A DNA stretch of 39,961 nt, from the NCBI GenBank assembly GCA_015068725.1, contig SVKA01000016.1, positions 1 to 39,961 of the forward strand, in the 5' to 3' direction. The notes beneath the pieces were generated by a model. It was not told the origin of the DNA, ran no database searches, and worked only from the letters and a program-made list of their open reading frames with translations. This stretch comes from Oscillospiraceae bacterium. GTDB taxonomy: Bacteria; Bacillota; Clostridia; UBA1381; UMGS1253. Shown here in pieces: positions 15,800 through 22,468 of this stretch. The stretch's first letter is position 1. Each line of letters starts with the position of its first letter. Position numbers and translations under genes: made by a program.

Positions 15800-15873
15800 A
15801 AAGCAGATACGTTTGTTGCGTTTTCGGACGTTTCTTGGGGGCCACCAGCATCCGAGGGCAAACGGTCTGCTTT
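15800..15873 (+). ncRNA. array unit G, putative 74-nt structured RNA
   Basis: Promoter TTGACT 15764-15769, 17 nt, TAAACT 15787-15792. Closing stem AAAGCAGA (15800-15807) / TCTGCTTT (15866-15873), then T-run to 15876. A second collinear stem is CGTTTG 15810-15815 / CAAACG 15859-15864. Inner hairpins: GCGT..ACGT and CTTGG/CCGAG. Confidence 0.6.
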
Positions 15874-15918
15874 TTTATTCATTTGACAGACTGCTCAGGC
15901 TGTGGTATAGTAGTGGTA

Positions 15919-15991
15919 GGAACATTATTCGGGACGTCTTGGACGTACATCCGGGGGATGCCTGCATCATCTGGATATGAATCAATGTTCC
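15919..15991 (+). ncRNA. array unit H, putative 73-nt structured RNA
   Basis: Promoter TTGACA 15883-15888, 17 nt, TATAGT 15906-15911. Closing stem GGAACATT (15919-15926) / AATGTTCC (15984-15991), extended by ATTC/GAAT, then ATTTTTT. Inner hairpins: ACGT 15934-15937 / ACGT 15943-15946, and ATCCG/TGGAT enclosing GATG/CATC. Its promoter is a near-identical copy of that of unit N. Confidence 0.6.
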
Positions 15992-16037
15992 ATTTTTTAT
16001 TTGACAAAATATCCAGATTGTAATATAATAGTGGTGG

Positions 16038-16105
16038 AACCAATGTCTGCTGGCGATGCGACTACACCCTTATCAGTTGTAGCTGCCGCCCTTTCAGCAT
16101 TGGTT
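16038..16105 (+). ncRNA. array unit I, putative 68-nt structured RNA
   Basis: Promoter TTGACA 16001-16006, 17 nt, TATAAT 16024-16029. Closing stem AACCAATG (16038-16045) / CATTGGTT (16098-16105), running into T5. Inner helix GGCG 16052-16055 / CGCC 16087-16090, then CTACA/TGTAG. Paralog of B and K; compensatory change relative to K. Confidence 0.6.
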
Positions 16106-16156
16106 TTTGTTGCTTCCATTGACAAGCCAATAAAACTGTGGTATATTAGTACCGAA

Positions 16157-16222
16157 AGAAGCTTTTCGTTTTTTTTGAGCGCCTCCCTTCGGGGAGGAAG
16201 AGCCCGTACTCGGAAAGCTTCT
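16157..16222 (+). ncRNA. array unit J, putative 66-nt structured RNA
   Basis: Promoter TTGACA 16119-16124, 17 nt, TATATT 16142-16147. Closing stem AGAAGCTTTTCG (16157-16168) / CGGAAAGCTTCT (16211-16222), 12 bp with one G-U, then TTTG. Inner hairpin CCTCCC-TTCG-GGGAGG carries a stable tetraloop. Confidence 0.6.
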
Positions 16223-16393
16223 TTTGTTTATTTGTAATACTCCTCAACCTATCAACACAGTCATTGTAAATAAGACGCCCCTTCTGTAACGTTACGTTAA
16301 GTGTCGGTAATGGTTGTGGCTGTATATTGTTTTGCGCGATTGGTAATGGTTGCGGGTTGACAGATTGTTCCTGTTGTGGTATAGTAGTGGTAG

Positions 16394-16461
16394 AACCAAT
16401 GTCTGTTGTCGATGCGACTGCACTGTTATCAGTTGTAGCTGCCGACGTTTCAGCATTGGTT
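16394..16461 (+). ncRNA. array unit K, putative 68-nt structured RNA
   Basis: Promoter TTGACA 16357-16362, 17 nt, TATAGT 16380-16385. Closing stem AACCAATG (16394-16401) / CATTGGTT (16454-16461), into T4. Inner helix GTCG 16408-16411 / CGAC 16443-16446. Paralog of I and B. Confidence 0.6.
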
Positions 16462-16508
16462 TTGTTGCTTCCATTGACAAGCCAATAAAACTGTGGTATA
16501 TTGTTCTT

Positions 16509-16578
16509 GGATGTAGAATTTAGCGTGGGAGAAGCGGTGCTTTTGCCGTCAGGCACCCTGGTCGCATTTTCTGCATCC
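16509..16578 (+). ncRNA. array unit L, putative 70-nt structured RNA
   Basis: Promoter TTGACA 16474-16479, 17 nt, TATATT 16497-16502. Closing stem GGATGTAGAA (16509-16518) / TTCTGCATCC (16569-16578), 10 bp with one G-U. Inner GGTGC/GCACC hairpin. No T-run; a further structured stretch (16579-16655, CTTCC/GGAAG enclosing CGGAC/GTCCG, ending CTCCTTTTT) follows and may be the 3' domain of the same transcript. Confidence 0.5.
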
Positions 16579-16691
16579 TTGTATGGGGTCTTTGGTAGCT
16601 TCCATCCCGGACAATTGTAGTCCGTCGACAGGAAGATTCTGAAGGCTCCTTTTTATTGACGTTTGTTGTAATTTGTGGTATAGTAGTGGTG

Positions 16692-16780
16692 GAAGAAGAT
16701 TTAGTGGACGGGGCGTTATTGGACGTTGTTGGCATGGCTTCATTATTTGTTGCAGTTGCTACTCGAGGACTATCTTCTTC
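16692..16780 (+). ncRNA. array unit M, putative 89-nt structured RNA
   Basis: Promoter TTGACG 16656-16661, 17 nt, TATAGT 16679-16684. Closing stem GAAGAAGA (16692-16699) / TCTTCTTC (16773-16780), extended by TAGT/ACTA, then T6. Inner GCGT 16713-16716 / ACGT 16723-16726 hairpin with the GGACGT motif. Confidence 0.55.
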
Positions 16781-16829
16781 TTTTTTATTCATTTGACAGA
16801 CTGCTCAGGTTGTGGTATAGTAGTGGTAG

Positions 16830-16896
16830 GACTTGAACTGCTTTCAGGGGCGGTGGATACGGATTCCACGTCGGTCGAGTTAGCAGGTATCAAGTC
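16830..16896 (+). ncRNA. array unit N, putative 67-nt structured RNA
   Basis: Promoter TTGACA 16793-16798, 17 nt, TATAGT 16816-16821. Closing stem GACTTGA (16830-16836) / TCAAGTC (16890-16896). Inner CTGC/GCAG and GGCG..TGG / CCACGTC helices. It is the last unit; its T-run is weak (CATTTCATTT). Confidence 0.5.
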
Positions 16897-16908
16897 CATT
16901 TCATTTAC

Positions 16909-16938
16909 AAAAAAAGCACTTCAACCGAAGCGCTTTTT
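16909..16938 (-). terminator. terminator of the Asp23/Gls24 gene
   Basis: On the - strand AGCGCTTC pairs with GAAGTGCT around a 4-nt loop and is followed by T7. The one non-Watson-Crick pair is G-U on this strand but A-C on the other, so it evolved for the - strand. Confidence 0.8.
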
Positions 16939-16943
16939 ACATT

Positions 16944-17396
16944 TTATTCTTCCTCTTTTACATCCTCATCCACAGCGTCTTCTTTTTCAACTATCTTTGC
17001 GCCGCGATTTTGTATTTTAGGCTCTTTTTCAATGACAACACCCTCGATATAGATGTTTACCTTATCAACAGTAAGTCCTGTCATTGTTTCAACTGCCTTT
17101 TTAACCTTTTCCTGAATTTCCCATGCAACCTCGGGCACCTTTGCGCCGTATATAACCGTGATGTGCAAATCAATCGTTGCTACCTCGCCATCAAGCACAA
17201 CCTTTACGCCTCTGCCCATATTCTTTTTGCCAAGTATTTCCGCAATACCGCCGGCAATAGTTCCCGACATTGACGAAACGCCTTTAACCTCTGATGTTGC
17301 AACGCCCGCAATAACGCTTATAACCTCATCTGATATTGTAATGTTGCCTACTTCGTTTTCGGCTTCATTTACGTTTATGTTCAAATTTTCTTCCAT
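16944..17396 (-). CDS. Asp23/Gls24 family envelope stress response protein
   Basis: 150 residues from the ATG at 17396, which has AAAGGAG upstream; a longer frame to 17429 lacks a ribosome site. The Asp23 domain spans about residues 15-120 (GNITISDEVISVIAGVA, GVKVVLDGEVATIDLHI, VPEVAWEIQEKVKKAVE), followed by an acidic tail. Members are abundant cytoplasmic or membrane-associated proteins linked to envelope stress. It lies just downstream of spoIIIAH on the same strand, a frequent clostridial arrangement, but a 70-nt gap separates them. Confidence 0.92.
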   Translation of the reverse strand: MEENLNINVNEAENEVGNITISDEVISVIAGVATSEVKGVSSMSGTIAGGIAEILGKKNMGRGVKVVLDGEVATIDLHITVIYGAKVPEVAWEIQEKVKKAVETMTGLTVDKVNIYIEGVVIEKEPKIQNRGAKIVEKEDAVDEDVKEEE

Positions 17397-17466
17397 GTTT
17401 TTTTGCTCCTTTCGTGTTTTAAAACACAAGAAATTTTACTCCTTAGTATAAAGTATACCACTAAAT

Positions 17467-18042
17467 TTACTTAACTTCAACTATTTTTATATTTTTTATT
17501 AAAATTCCTGTCTGAGAAGAAACAATTTCCTGAATTTTTGCAACATCACTTGCTGATAATTTTTCCGATTTAACAGTTACACTTGCACTGTTTTCATTTA
17601 TAAATACGACACATTCGCTAAATCCCTTTGCCTTTATAAGATTTTCACACATTGCCTCTTTGTCAGACGCTCCCGCAAGGTTTAAAAGGCTCTGCTGTGC
17701 CGCTTTTCTGCTCTCTTCGTCAACGTTTGTATTTGCTATAATCTGCTCATACATTTCCTTTGACTTACTGCGCGCATTTTCTTTGTCGAGCCTTGCCTGT
17801 GTAAAATAGCTTATATCAATTTGAGCTGCATTTGAGCTTACATACTGCGCTTCACCCATTTTTTTTGCGCTTTGAGAGTCAGGTGCCTCGCTTGTTTCAC
17901 CTTGCTGCTCTGATACATTTTGCGTGCTCGCAAGCTCTGTCATGGGCACATCTGAATAATTATAATTAATAAATGCAGCAACCAGTATCAGCATAATAAG
18001 CGAGCCTATTAAAACTTCCTTTCTTTTCAAAATCATCATCAT
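17467..18042 (-). CDS. spoIIIAH: stage III sporulation protein AH
   Basis: 191 residues. The start is the first of three consecutive ATGs (18042), 8 nt after AAGGAGG. One N-terminal membrane segment (about residues 8-28) is followed by a low-complexity linker and the C-terminal YscJ/FliF-like ring domain (about 75-190). SpoIIIAH sits in the outer forespore membrane of the mother cell and binds forespore SpoIIQ, forming the feeding-tube channel. It is the last gene of the spoIIIA operon. Confidence 0.92.
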   Translation of the reverse strand: MMMILKRKEVLIGSLIMLILVAAFINYNYSDVPMTELASTQNVSEQQGETSEAPDSQSAKKMGEAQYVSSNAAQIDISYFTQARLDKENARSKSKEMYEQIIANTNVDEESRKAAQQSLLNLAGASDKEAMCENLIKAKGFSECVVFINENSASVTVKSEKLSASDVAKIQEIVSSQTGILIKNIKIVEVK

Positions 18043-18070
18043 AATAAATTCCTCCTTGTTATATATAAAT

Positions 18071-18589
18071 TTAATTTCGTGCAAAAACGCTTATTTTGTG
18101 GTCATCGACGTCCAAAACGGCCTTGAGTGCATTTGTAATATCCGCTTTGACTTGTATATCATCTCCTCCATCACAAACCACAATCACACCTCTAACTCTT
18201 GGGTAGCTTTGCTTTACCAAAAGCGGTTCCTTTGACATTGTAACAAGCTTACTTGTTTGCTTTGACTGGCTTTGCGAGCGCGCGCTTGCACCGCCGTCAG
18301 TGCTGATATTTTTTTCGTTTGTTATATCGCTCGCATAGTGCTTTTCGCCCGTTTGCTCATATGTAAGCATTACATCCGCCCTGCCTGCACCGTGTATTTG
18401 CGAAAGTATATGCGAAAGCTCTTTTTGAAGATTATCACTATTATCTATGATAGCGTCGGTGCTTTTGTGCAAGCTTTGTTTGTTATCCTTTAAAAGAGCA
18501 GAATTTGCAATTAATATGATTACTACTCCTGTAATTAATATTATGTAAAGAAGCTGCATATTCTTATTTTTATTAAAAATTTCGCACAT
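18071..18589 (-). CDS. spoIIIAG: stage III sporulation protein AG
   Basis: 172 residues from ATG 18589 (AAGGAA just upstream); a TTG at 18604 overlapping spoIIIAF is an alternative start. An N-terminal membrane helix (about 15-33) precedes a ring-building domain with the conserved YPRVRGVIVVCDGGDD region near the end. SpoIIIAG forms the large 30-fold ring in the mother-cell membrane. It is 28 nt upstream of spoIIIAH. Confidence 0.92.
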   Translation of the reverse strand: MCEIFNKNKNMQLLYIILITGVVIILIANSALLKDNKQSLHKSTDAIIDNSDNLQKELSHILSQIHGAGRADVMLTYEQTGEKHYASDITNEKNISTDGGASARSQSQSKQTSKLVTMSKEPLLVKQSYPRVRGVIVVCDGGDDIQVKADITNALKAVLDVDDHKISVFARN

Positions 18590-18596
18590 TTTTTCC

Positions 18597-19091
18597 TTAA
18601 TCAAGCTCTGCGCCCCCTATATGTATAATCTGTTTATCAACCTCAAGCTCGCGCGAGAGTATGTTTTTTACGTTTTCTGTGTCGCACGCATCATACATTC
18701 TTACATAAATACCATCCACACCCAGTATAGCACCGTCTGTATCTACCGAAATCATAATTTCTACCTCGCACTCTATGTTCGTATTCTCTTTTACAAGCTT
18801 CTGTACTCTTTTTGTAAAATTTATTTTAAAATTTTCTATTATCCGTTCATTGTATAACGCCTGAGCGTCCTCTTTTGTAAAGGTGCTCTGATAAGGTATA
18901 TCGGTTATATTTTCGAAGCTATCGGCTTGTATATTTGCAAACGAGCCTGCAATCGTAATTGAAACAACAGTTCCGATTACAAATTCAACATATTTTCCAA
19001 GACTTCCCTGCGGCATAAGCGCACGCAAAACAAAGCTTAAAATAACCATACATACAACCGTTATTGTAAAAGAGCTGATATAATCTGCCAT
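18597..19091 (-). CDS. spoIIIAF: stage III sporulation protein AF
   Basis: 164 residues from the ATG at 19091, behind GGAGGGG. The open frame extends further upstream to 19385, but that part is antisense to spoIIIAE coding and is not real. Two N-terminal membrane segments (about 5-25 and 33-52) are followed by an exposed domain. Operon position between AE and AG and the hydropathy pattern support the assignment. Confidence 0.9.
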   Translation of the reverse strand: MADYISSFTITVVCMVILSFVLRALMPQGSLGKYVEFVIGTVVSITIAGSFANIQADSFENITDIPYQSTFTKEDAQALYNERIIENFKINFTKRVQKLVKENTNIECEVEIMISVDTDGAILGVDGIYVRMYDACDTENVKNILSRELEVDKQIIHIGGAELD

Positions 19092-19114
19092 TTTATCCCC
19101 TCCGTTTATCCTTC

Positions 19115-20251
19115 TCAGCCTGTATTTCCTATTGACATAACCATCCCCATTGATATTATAAACATCAGCGCAGCAACAACAATTATCGCTGCCATAAGCG
19201 AGGTTATTGACGCAACCGAAGATACAACTGATGAAATGCGTCTGTCTGCCATAGGCTCTAAAATCGCCGCACCAAGATGGAAAGAAGCGCTCAGTGCCAG
19301 AATTTTTAGCGCGGGTGATGTTGCGATTGTCAAAATAGCAATCATCCCCGCCGCGCCCGTTGCATTTTTTATTACGCGTGAGCATCCCAGGACTGTTTCG
19401 ATAGTGTCAGATAAAATTCCGCCAACAATCGGAACTGCACTTCCTACAAGAAAACGCGCCGTTTTTGCGGCAGCACCGTCGAGTGTTGATGCACAAAACC
19501 CCTGTACGCTGAGCACGGCTACAAATACCGTCATTATAAGGCACAGACACCACTTGACCGTCTTTTTCAGAAAATCGGCAAACTTTGAAACCCTGATGGT
19601 TTCATTAATCTCGCTTACCATATATAATATTGCCGAGCTGTATAAAAGTGGTAATAAAAGCTTTTCCGAAATTATACACACAAGCTGAGTCGAAATAAGT
19701 ATTACAGGATTTATTGCCGCTGCTCCTGCGGGTGCGCCGCTTGTAATAAGAACAGTCATAAGCACGGGTGACGCTGCATTTATAAAAACCGCAGCACTTT
19801 TTAATGTGGCAACAACAAGCCCCGACGCTTTTCCAAACGAGTCCGCCAAAAGCCAGTTCAAAATAATATAGCACACAAAAAAAGCAATTTCACCAAGAGT
19901 ATTTTTATTAAAGCTTGAATTCATACCCGTAAGCATCGAAAATAACAAAGATATCGCAATTATATTGATAATAAGCGAAACGCAGCTTTTTGCTTCGTTA
20001 AAAAAACCTCCTATAATGGCGCGCAGTATCCCTTCTGTGCTAAGCACCTGCTTTCCTGTAGCAAAATCCTTTACCGTTTCAAAAAAGCTGTCCGATTCTG
20101 TATAGTAGTTATCAACGCCATCTGTGTATCCTTCGAGTGACTCAATATCATAGCTCGCCATTTGCTCTTCTATTTCGGTTGCAAACACGCCCCTGTCGCA
20201 TATAAAAACAATACAAATCGCCAAAAAGAGTACGCAGAGCATCTTTTTCAT
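19115..20251 (-). CDS. spoIIIAE: stage III sporulation protein AE
   Basis: 378 residues with a cleavable signal sequence (residues 1 to about 24, ending GVFA), then an acidic linker and about seven to eight membrane segments. It is the polytopic SpoIIIA membrane protein, probably the channel platform analogous to type III export components. The family segments GSAVPIVGGILSDT and LKILALSASFHLGAAILEP are visible. It is 15 nt after spoIIIAD. Confidence 0.95.
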   Translation of the reverse strand: MKKMLCVLFLAICIVFICDRGVFATEIEEQMASYDIESLEGYTDGVDNYYTESDSFFETVKDFATGKQVLSTEGILRAIIGGFFNEAKSCVSLIINIIAISLLFSMLTGMNSSFNKNTLGEIAFFVCYIILNWLLADSFGKASGLVVATLKSAAVFINAASPVLMTVLITSGAPAGAAAINPVILISTQLVCIISEKLLLPLLYSSAILYMVSEINETIRVSKFADFLKKTVKWCLCLIMTVFVAVLSVQGFCASTLDGAAAKTARFLVGSAVPIVGGILSDTIETVLGCSRVIKNATGAAGMIAILTIATSPALKILALSASFHLGAAILEPMADRRISSVVSSVASITSLMAAIIVVAALMFIISMGMVMSIGNTG

Positions 20252-20266
20252 ATGTAATTTCCTCCC

Positions 20267-20653
20267 TTACGGCAAAATTGATACAACGAGAGACAAAAGC
20301 GAATCCGCAATCGGCAGCGAATAAAGCAGTATTAAAATCTTTGCACAAAATTCTATCTTTGATGCGATTGCCCCCTGCCCCGAATCGCGACAAATCTCTG
20401 ACGAAAACTGACATATATAAGCGATTGCAATTATCTTTATTACAGTAGCTATATACGCTGTATTAACGTTGTATTTTGTCGCAATTTCATATATATTTTG
20501 TATAACATCTTCAAGCCCGCCAAGAGCACAAAGCAATATAACACTGCCCGTTATAAGTGCACTCACAAGTGCAAATTCACCCTTGTATTGCTTTAAAATA
20601 ATGGTAAGGAGCGTTCCCGTTATACCAATTATTACAATTTGAAATATGTTCAT
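20267..20653 (-). CDS. spoIIIAD: stage III sporulation protein AD
   Basis: 128 residues, about four membrane segments, with the family segments ILKQYKGEFALV and YIATVIKIIAIAYI. Part of the SpoIIIA-Q transenvelope complex. It lies 17 nt after spoIIIAC. Confidence 0.95.
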   Translation of the reverse strand: MNIFQIVIIGITGTLLTIILKQYKGEFALVSALITGSVILLCALGGLEDVIQNIYEIATKYNVNTAYIATVIKIIAIAYICQFSSEICRDSGQGAIASKIEFCAKILILLYSLPIADSLLSLVVSILP

Positions 20654-20670
20654 CTTATCGTTATCCTTTT

Positions 20671-20865
20671 TTATAATCCAAACACTGTTTTTATAGTGTC
20701 AAACAGTGTGCTTATCTGATTTATTATCATCATAAGAACAACTATAAGTCCCGCCAACGTTGTAAGCATGGCTTGTTCCTCTCTTCCTGAGCGTATCAGG
20801 AGCTGATTTAAAACAGATACTATTATTCCTATTGCAGCGATTTGAAAAATTAAATCGACACCCAT
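20671..20865 (-). CDS. spoIIIAC: stage III sporulation protein AC
   Basis: 64 residues with two membrane helices and the conserved GREEQAMLTTLAGLIVVL stretch. Typical length for SpoIIIAC, which resembles small export-apparatus membrane proteins. The AGGAGG site overlaps the end of the spoIIIAB region. Confidence 0.95.
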   Translation of the reverse strand: MGVDLIFQIAAIGIIVSVLNQLLIRSGREEQAMLTTLAGLIVVLMMIINQISTLFDTIKTVFGL

Positions 20866-20877
20866 CAGGCTTTCCTC

Positions 20878-21393
20878 CTAAAATAACATTACTGCTATAA
20901 GTATTCCGCCAAGCACGCCTGCGCTTTGATACATTTTTTTGTTTGTATCGCACGCATTTTTTGCTTCGGCAAGCTGTGTGCTGATTGCCGATCTTGTATT
21001 ATGTATATTTTTGATTTCATTTTCAACATCCGATTTACCAAATCGCATTGAAAACTCCTTTAAAATCTGTATATCTGCCTCGGCAAGACACATTTTTGAC
21101 TTGTTTTTTTCAATTGATTTTTGCCACGAGTCTTCAAATGATATCCTTTGATTTTTCAATGTTTGCGATAAATAGGCAAAAAAGCTGTCCGTCGGCTTTT
21201 GCGCCAATGCCGAAATATGCTCAAACGCTTTTTGCGGAGTATTTTTTACAAAGCTTATTTCTCCTTCGAGAAGAGAAAATGCATTTTTAAATCCCACAAG
21301 AGAAATTTTTCTCATCTCAAGCCTTGATGCAAACGAAAAACCAAGCTTTGACGATGCAAATATGACCAAAATTATTCCAATTATTTTAAGCAT
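20878..21393 (-). CDS. spoIIIAB: stage III sporulation protein AB
   Basis: 171 residues from ATG 21393 (AGAGG 8 nt upstream); a GTG at 21402 is an alternative. An N-terminal membrane helix is followed by a long cytoplasmic helical domain and a C-terminal helix (VLGGILIAVMLF), a fold compared with GspF. It probably binds the SpoIIIAA ATPase. It directly follows spoIIIAA. Confidence 0.94.
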   Translation of the reverse strand: MLKIIGIILVIFASSKLGFSFASRLEMRKISLVGFKNAFSLLEGEISFVKNTPQKAFEHISALAQKPTDSFFAYLSQTLKNQRISFEDSWQKSIEKNKSKMCLAEADIQILKEFSMRFGKSDVENEIKNIHNTRSAISTQLAEAKNACDTNKKMYQSAGVLGGILIAVMLF

Positions 21394-21406
21394 ACTCGCC
21401 ACCTCT

Positions 21407-22348
21407 TTAAAGCATAGAATTTATAAGCTGCGCGCGTGTAAAAATATTTTTCACCCTGTCTTTTTTATCTTTATCGCCAAGCACGACAAAAATGTCAAAA
21501 AGTCTCGCCAGTTCATTTATTTCTTCTCTTTTAAAAAGCTTGTCTGTATCGTTTGAATGTATGCTCGATATAACCGCCACGCCGCATCCAAGCGCTGATT
21601 TTATCGCCTTTATATCAGCCTCTGTACCGATTTCATCACAGACAATGACCTGCGGCGACAAGCTCCTTATTGCAAGCATTATTCCCTCTGATTTCGGGCA
21701 CATATCGAGCACATCCGTAAGCATACCTACATCATAACCACATACTCCCTCGTTCATCGCCGCAAGCTCGCTTCTTTCATCAATTATTACTGTTTTGTAT
21801 CCGCGCGTTGAGGCTTGGCGCGCAATATCACGAAGCATCGTTGTTTTGCCGTATCCCGGCGGCGATATTATAAGCGTGTTATTGATTACGTCCTGACAGA
21901 TAATGCTTTTTATTACATTATCTGCCACGCCCTTTATTGCCCCTGCAATTCGAAAATTAAAGCCCGATATATCTGTTATATAATCTATTTTCCCTTCATT
22001 TATAACGCTGCGCCCCGCAATACCAACCCTGTTTCCTCCGCTCGTTGTAATATAGCCCGATTTGATTTGCTCCTGATATGAATATACGGCTCCATCTGTC
22101 AAAAGCTCAAGAGTTCTTGTTATATCCCGCGGGGTTACTATATAAGCATCATCGCCAGCTATTGCCATAGCTCCGTTTTTGCTCACAAATGCATAGTCAT
22201 TTGCATAATGAAGGACAAGCGGCATATTTTTTCTTATTCTTATTTCCTCCACATTATCAAGGTTAACTTTTTTTAACAATGTATATATGCTTTCGCTCAT
22301 ATTTTTTAAAACTGCATTTACGTTTTTGTTTTCATCTGCAATATACAT
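21407..22348 (-). CDS. spoIIIAA: stage III sporulation protein AA (secretion ATPase)
   Basis: 313 residues. Walker A SPPGYGKTT near residue 160 and Walker B VIVCDEIG near 235; the N-terminal part has the family LTDGAVYSYQEQIKSGYIT region. SpoIIIAA is the cytoplasmic AAA/VirB11-like ATPase of the mother-cell side of the feeding tube. It is the first gene of the operon, with a GGGGAGAG site and a sigma-E-like promoter upstream. Confidence 0.96.
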   Translation of the reverse strand: MYIADENKNVNAVLKNMSESIYTLLKKVNLDNVEEIRIRKNMPLVLHYANDYAFVSKNGAMAIAGDDAYIVTPRDITRTLELLTDGAVYSYQEQIKSGYITTSGGNRVGIAGRSVINEGKIDYITDISGFNFRIAGAIKGVADNVIKSIICQDVINNTLIISPPGYGKTTMLRDIARQASTRGYKTVIIDERSELAAMNEGVCGYDVGMLTDVLDMCPKSEGIMLAIRSLSPQVIVCDEIGTEADIKAIKSALGCGVAVISSIHSNDTDKLFKREEINELARLFDIFVVLGDKDKKDRVKNIFTRAQLINSML

Positions 22349-22379
22349 CTTCTCTCCCCTTGTTTTTTATCGTTGTTTC

Positions 22380-22408
22380 ATTCTATGTTTGTCCTTTCGG
22401 TATTATGA
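22380..22408 (-). promoter_or_regulatory. sigma-E-like promoter of the spoIIIA operon
   Basis: On the - strand TCATAAT (22408-22402), 14-nt spacer, CATAGAAT (22387-22380). This fits the mother-cell sigma E consensus (ATA-rich -35, CATACAnT -10 with one mismatch) and lies about 30 nt before spoIIIAA. The operon is sigma-E-controlled in B. subtilis. Confidence 0.6.
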
Positions 22409-22420
22409 CAACCCGAGCGC

Positions 22421-22453
22421 AAAAAAAGGACGTCGAAAATCGACGTCCTTTAA
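22421..22453 (-). terminator. terminator of the first sugar-binding lipoprotein gene
   Basis: Perfect stem AAAGGACGTCG / CGACGTCCTTT with a 5-nt loop and A/T flanks on both sides. Placed just after the lipoprotein stop on the - strand and just upstream of the spoIIIAA promoter, it insulates the two units. Confidence 0.85.
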
Positions 22454-22468
22454 AAATATTTTTAATCA

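Larger units (their letters stand above)
16146..16556 (-). pseudogene. low-complexity antisense ORF through units L, K, J; doubtful coding remnant
   Basis: A 136-codon open frame with no credible ribosome site. Much of it is the antisense reading of promoter modules (TTTIPQ and NNIPQ peptides). The part at about 16225-16355, outside any array unit, reads as a Pro/Gln-rich linker with a repeated QPLP followed by a short helical stretch. It could be a further piece of the same phage-type protein as the larger antisense ORF. It is more likely non-coding today. Confidence 0.2.
14555..16900 (+). repeat. array of promoter + stem-closed small RNA units (A-N)
   Basis: Thirteen promoter modules (TTGACA-like, exactly 17 nt, TATAAT-like) occur on the + strand in 2.35 kb. 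Each is followed after 6-9 nt by an inverted repeat of 7-12 bp that encloses 62-89 nt and is usually followed by a T-run. Closing stems mostly differ in sequence but are self-complementary. One further stem-closed unit (C) is fused behind B, and a less regular structured stretch follows L. The array is interrupted by an antisense coding remnant (about 15069-15650) and a shorter stretch (about 16225-16355). I do not recognise this as a named family. Most common alternatives (CRISPR, tRNA, integron attC) do not fit. Confidence 0.6.

Noticed and set aside
16520-16792. 90-codon antisense ORF across units L-M
   Set aside because: No ribosome site, low complexity, and most of it is antisense to promoter and stem sequences.
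14592-16896. tRNA or tRNA-like genes among the array units (several have 7-bp closing stems)
   Set aside because: No TTC-type T loop, no anticodon arm at the right place and no CCA; only 14423-14499 is a tRNA.
14555-16900. CRISPR array
   Set aside because: The repeated part is a promoter, unit lengths vary, inner segments are self-complementary and no cas gene is present.
14555-16900. Integron cassettes (attC sites) or insertion-sequence terminal repeats
   Set aside because: Closing repeats differ from unit to unit, there is no attC core consensus, no integrase or transposase and no target duplication.
14555-16900. Type III toxin-antitoxin antitoxin repeats
   Set aside because: Those are tandem near-identical repeats under one promoter beside a ToxN-type gene; here each unit has its own promoter and a different sequence, and no toxin gene is seen.
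18597-19385. Long version of spoIIIAF starting at 19385
   Set aside because: The extra 98 codons overlap spoIIIAE; the true start has a GGAGGGG site at 19091.
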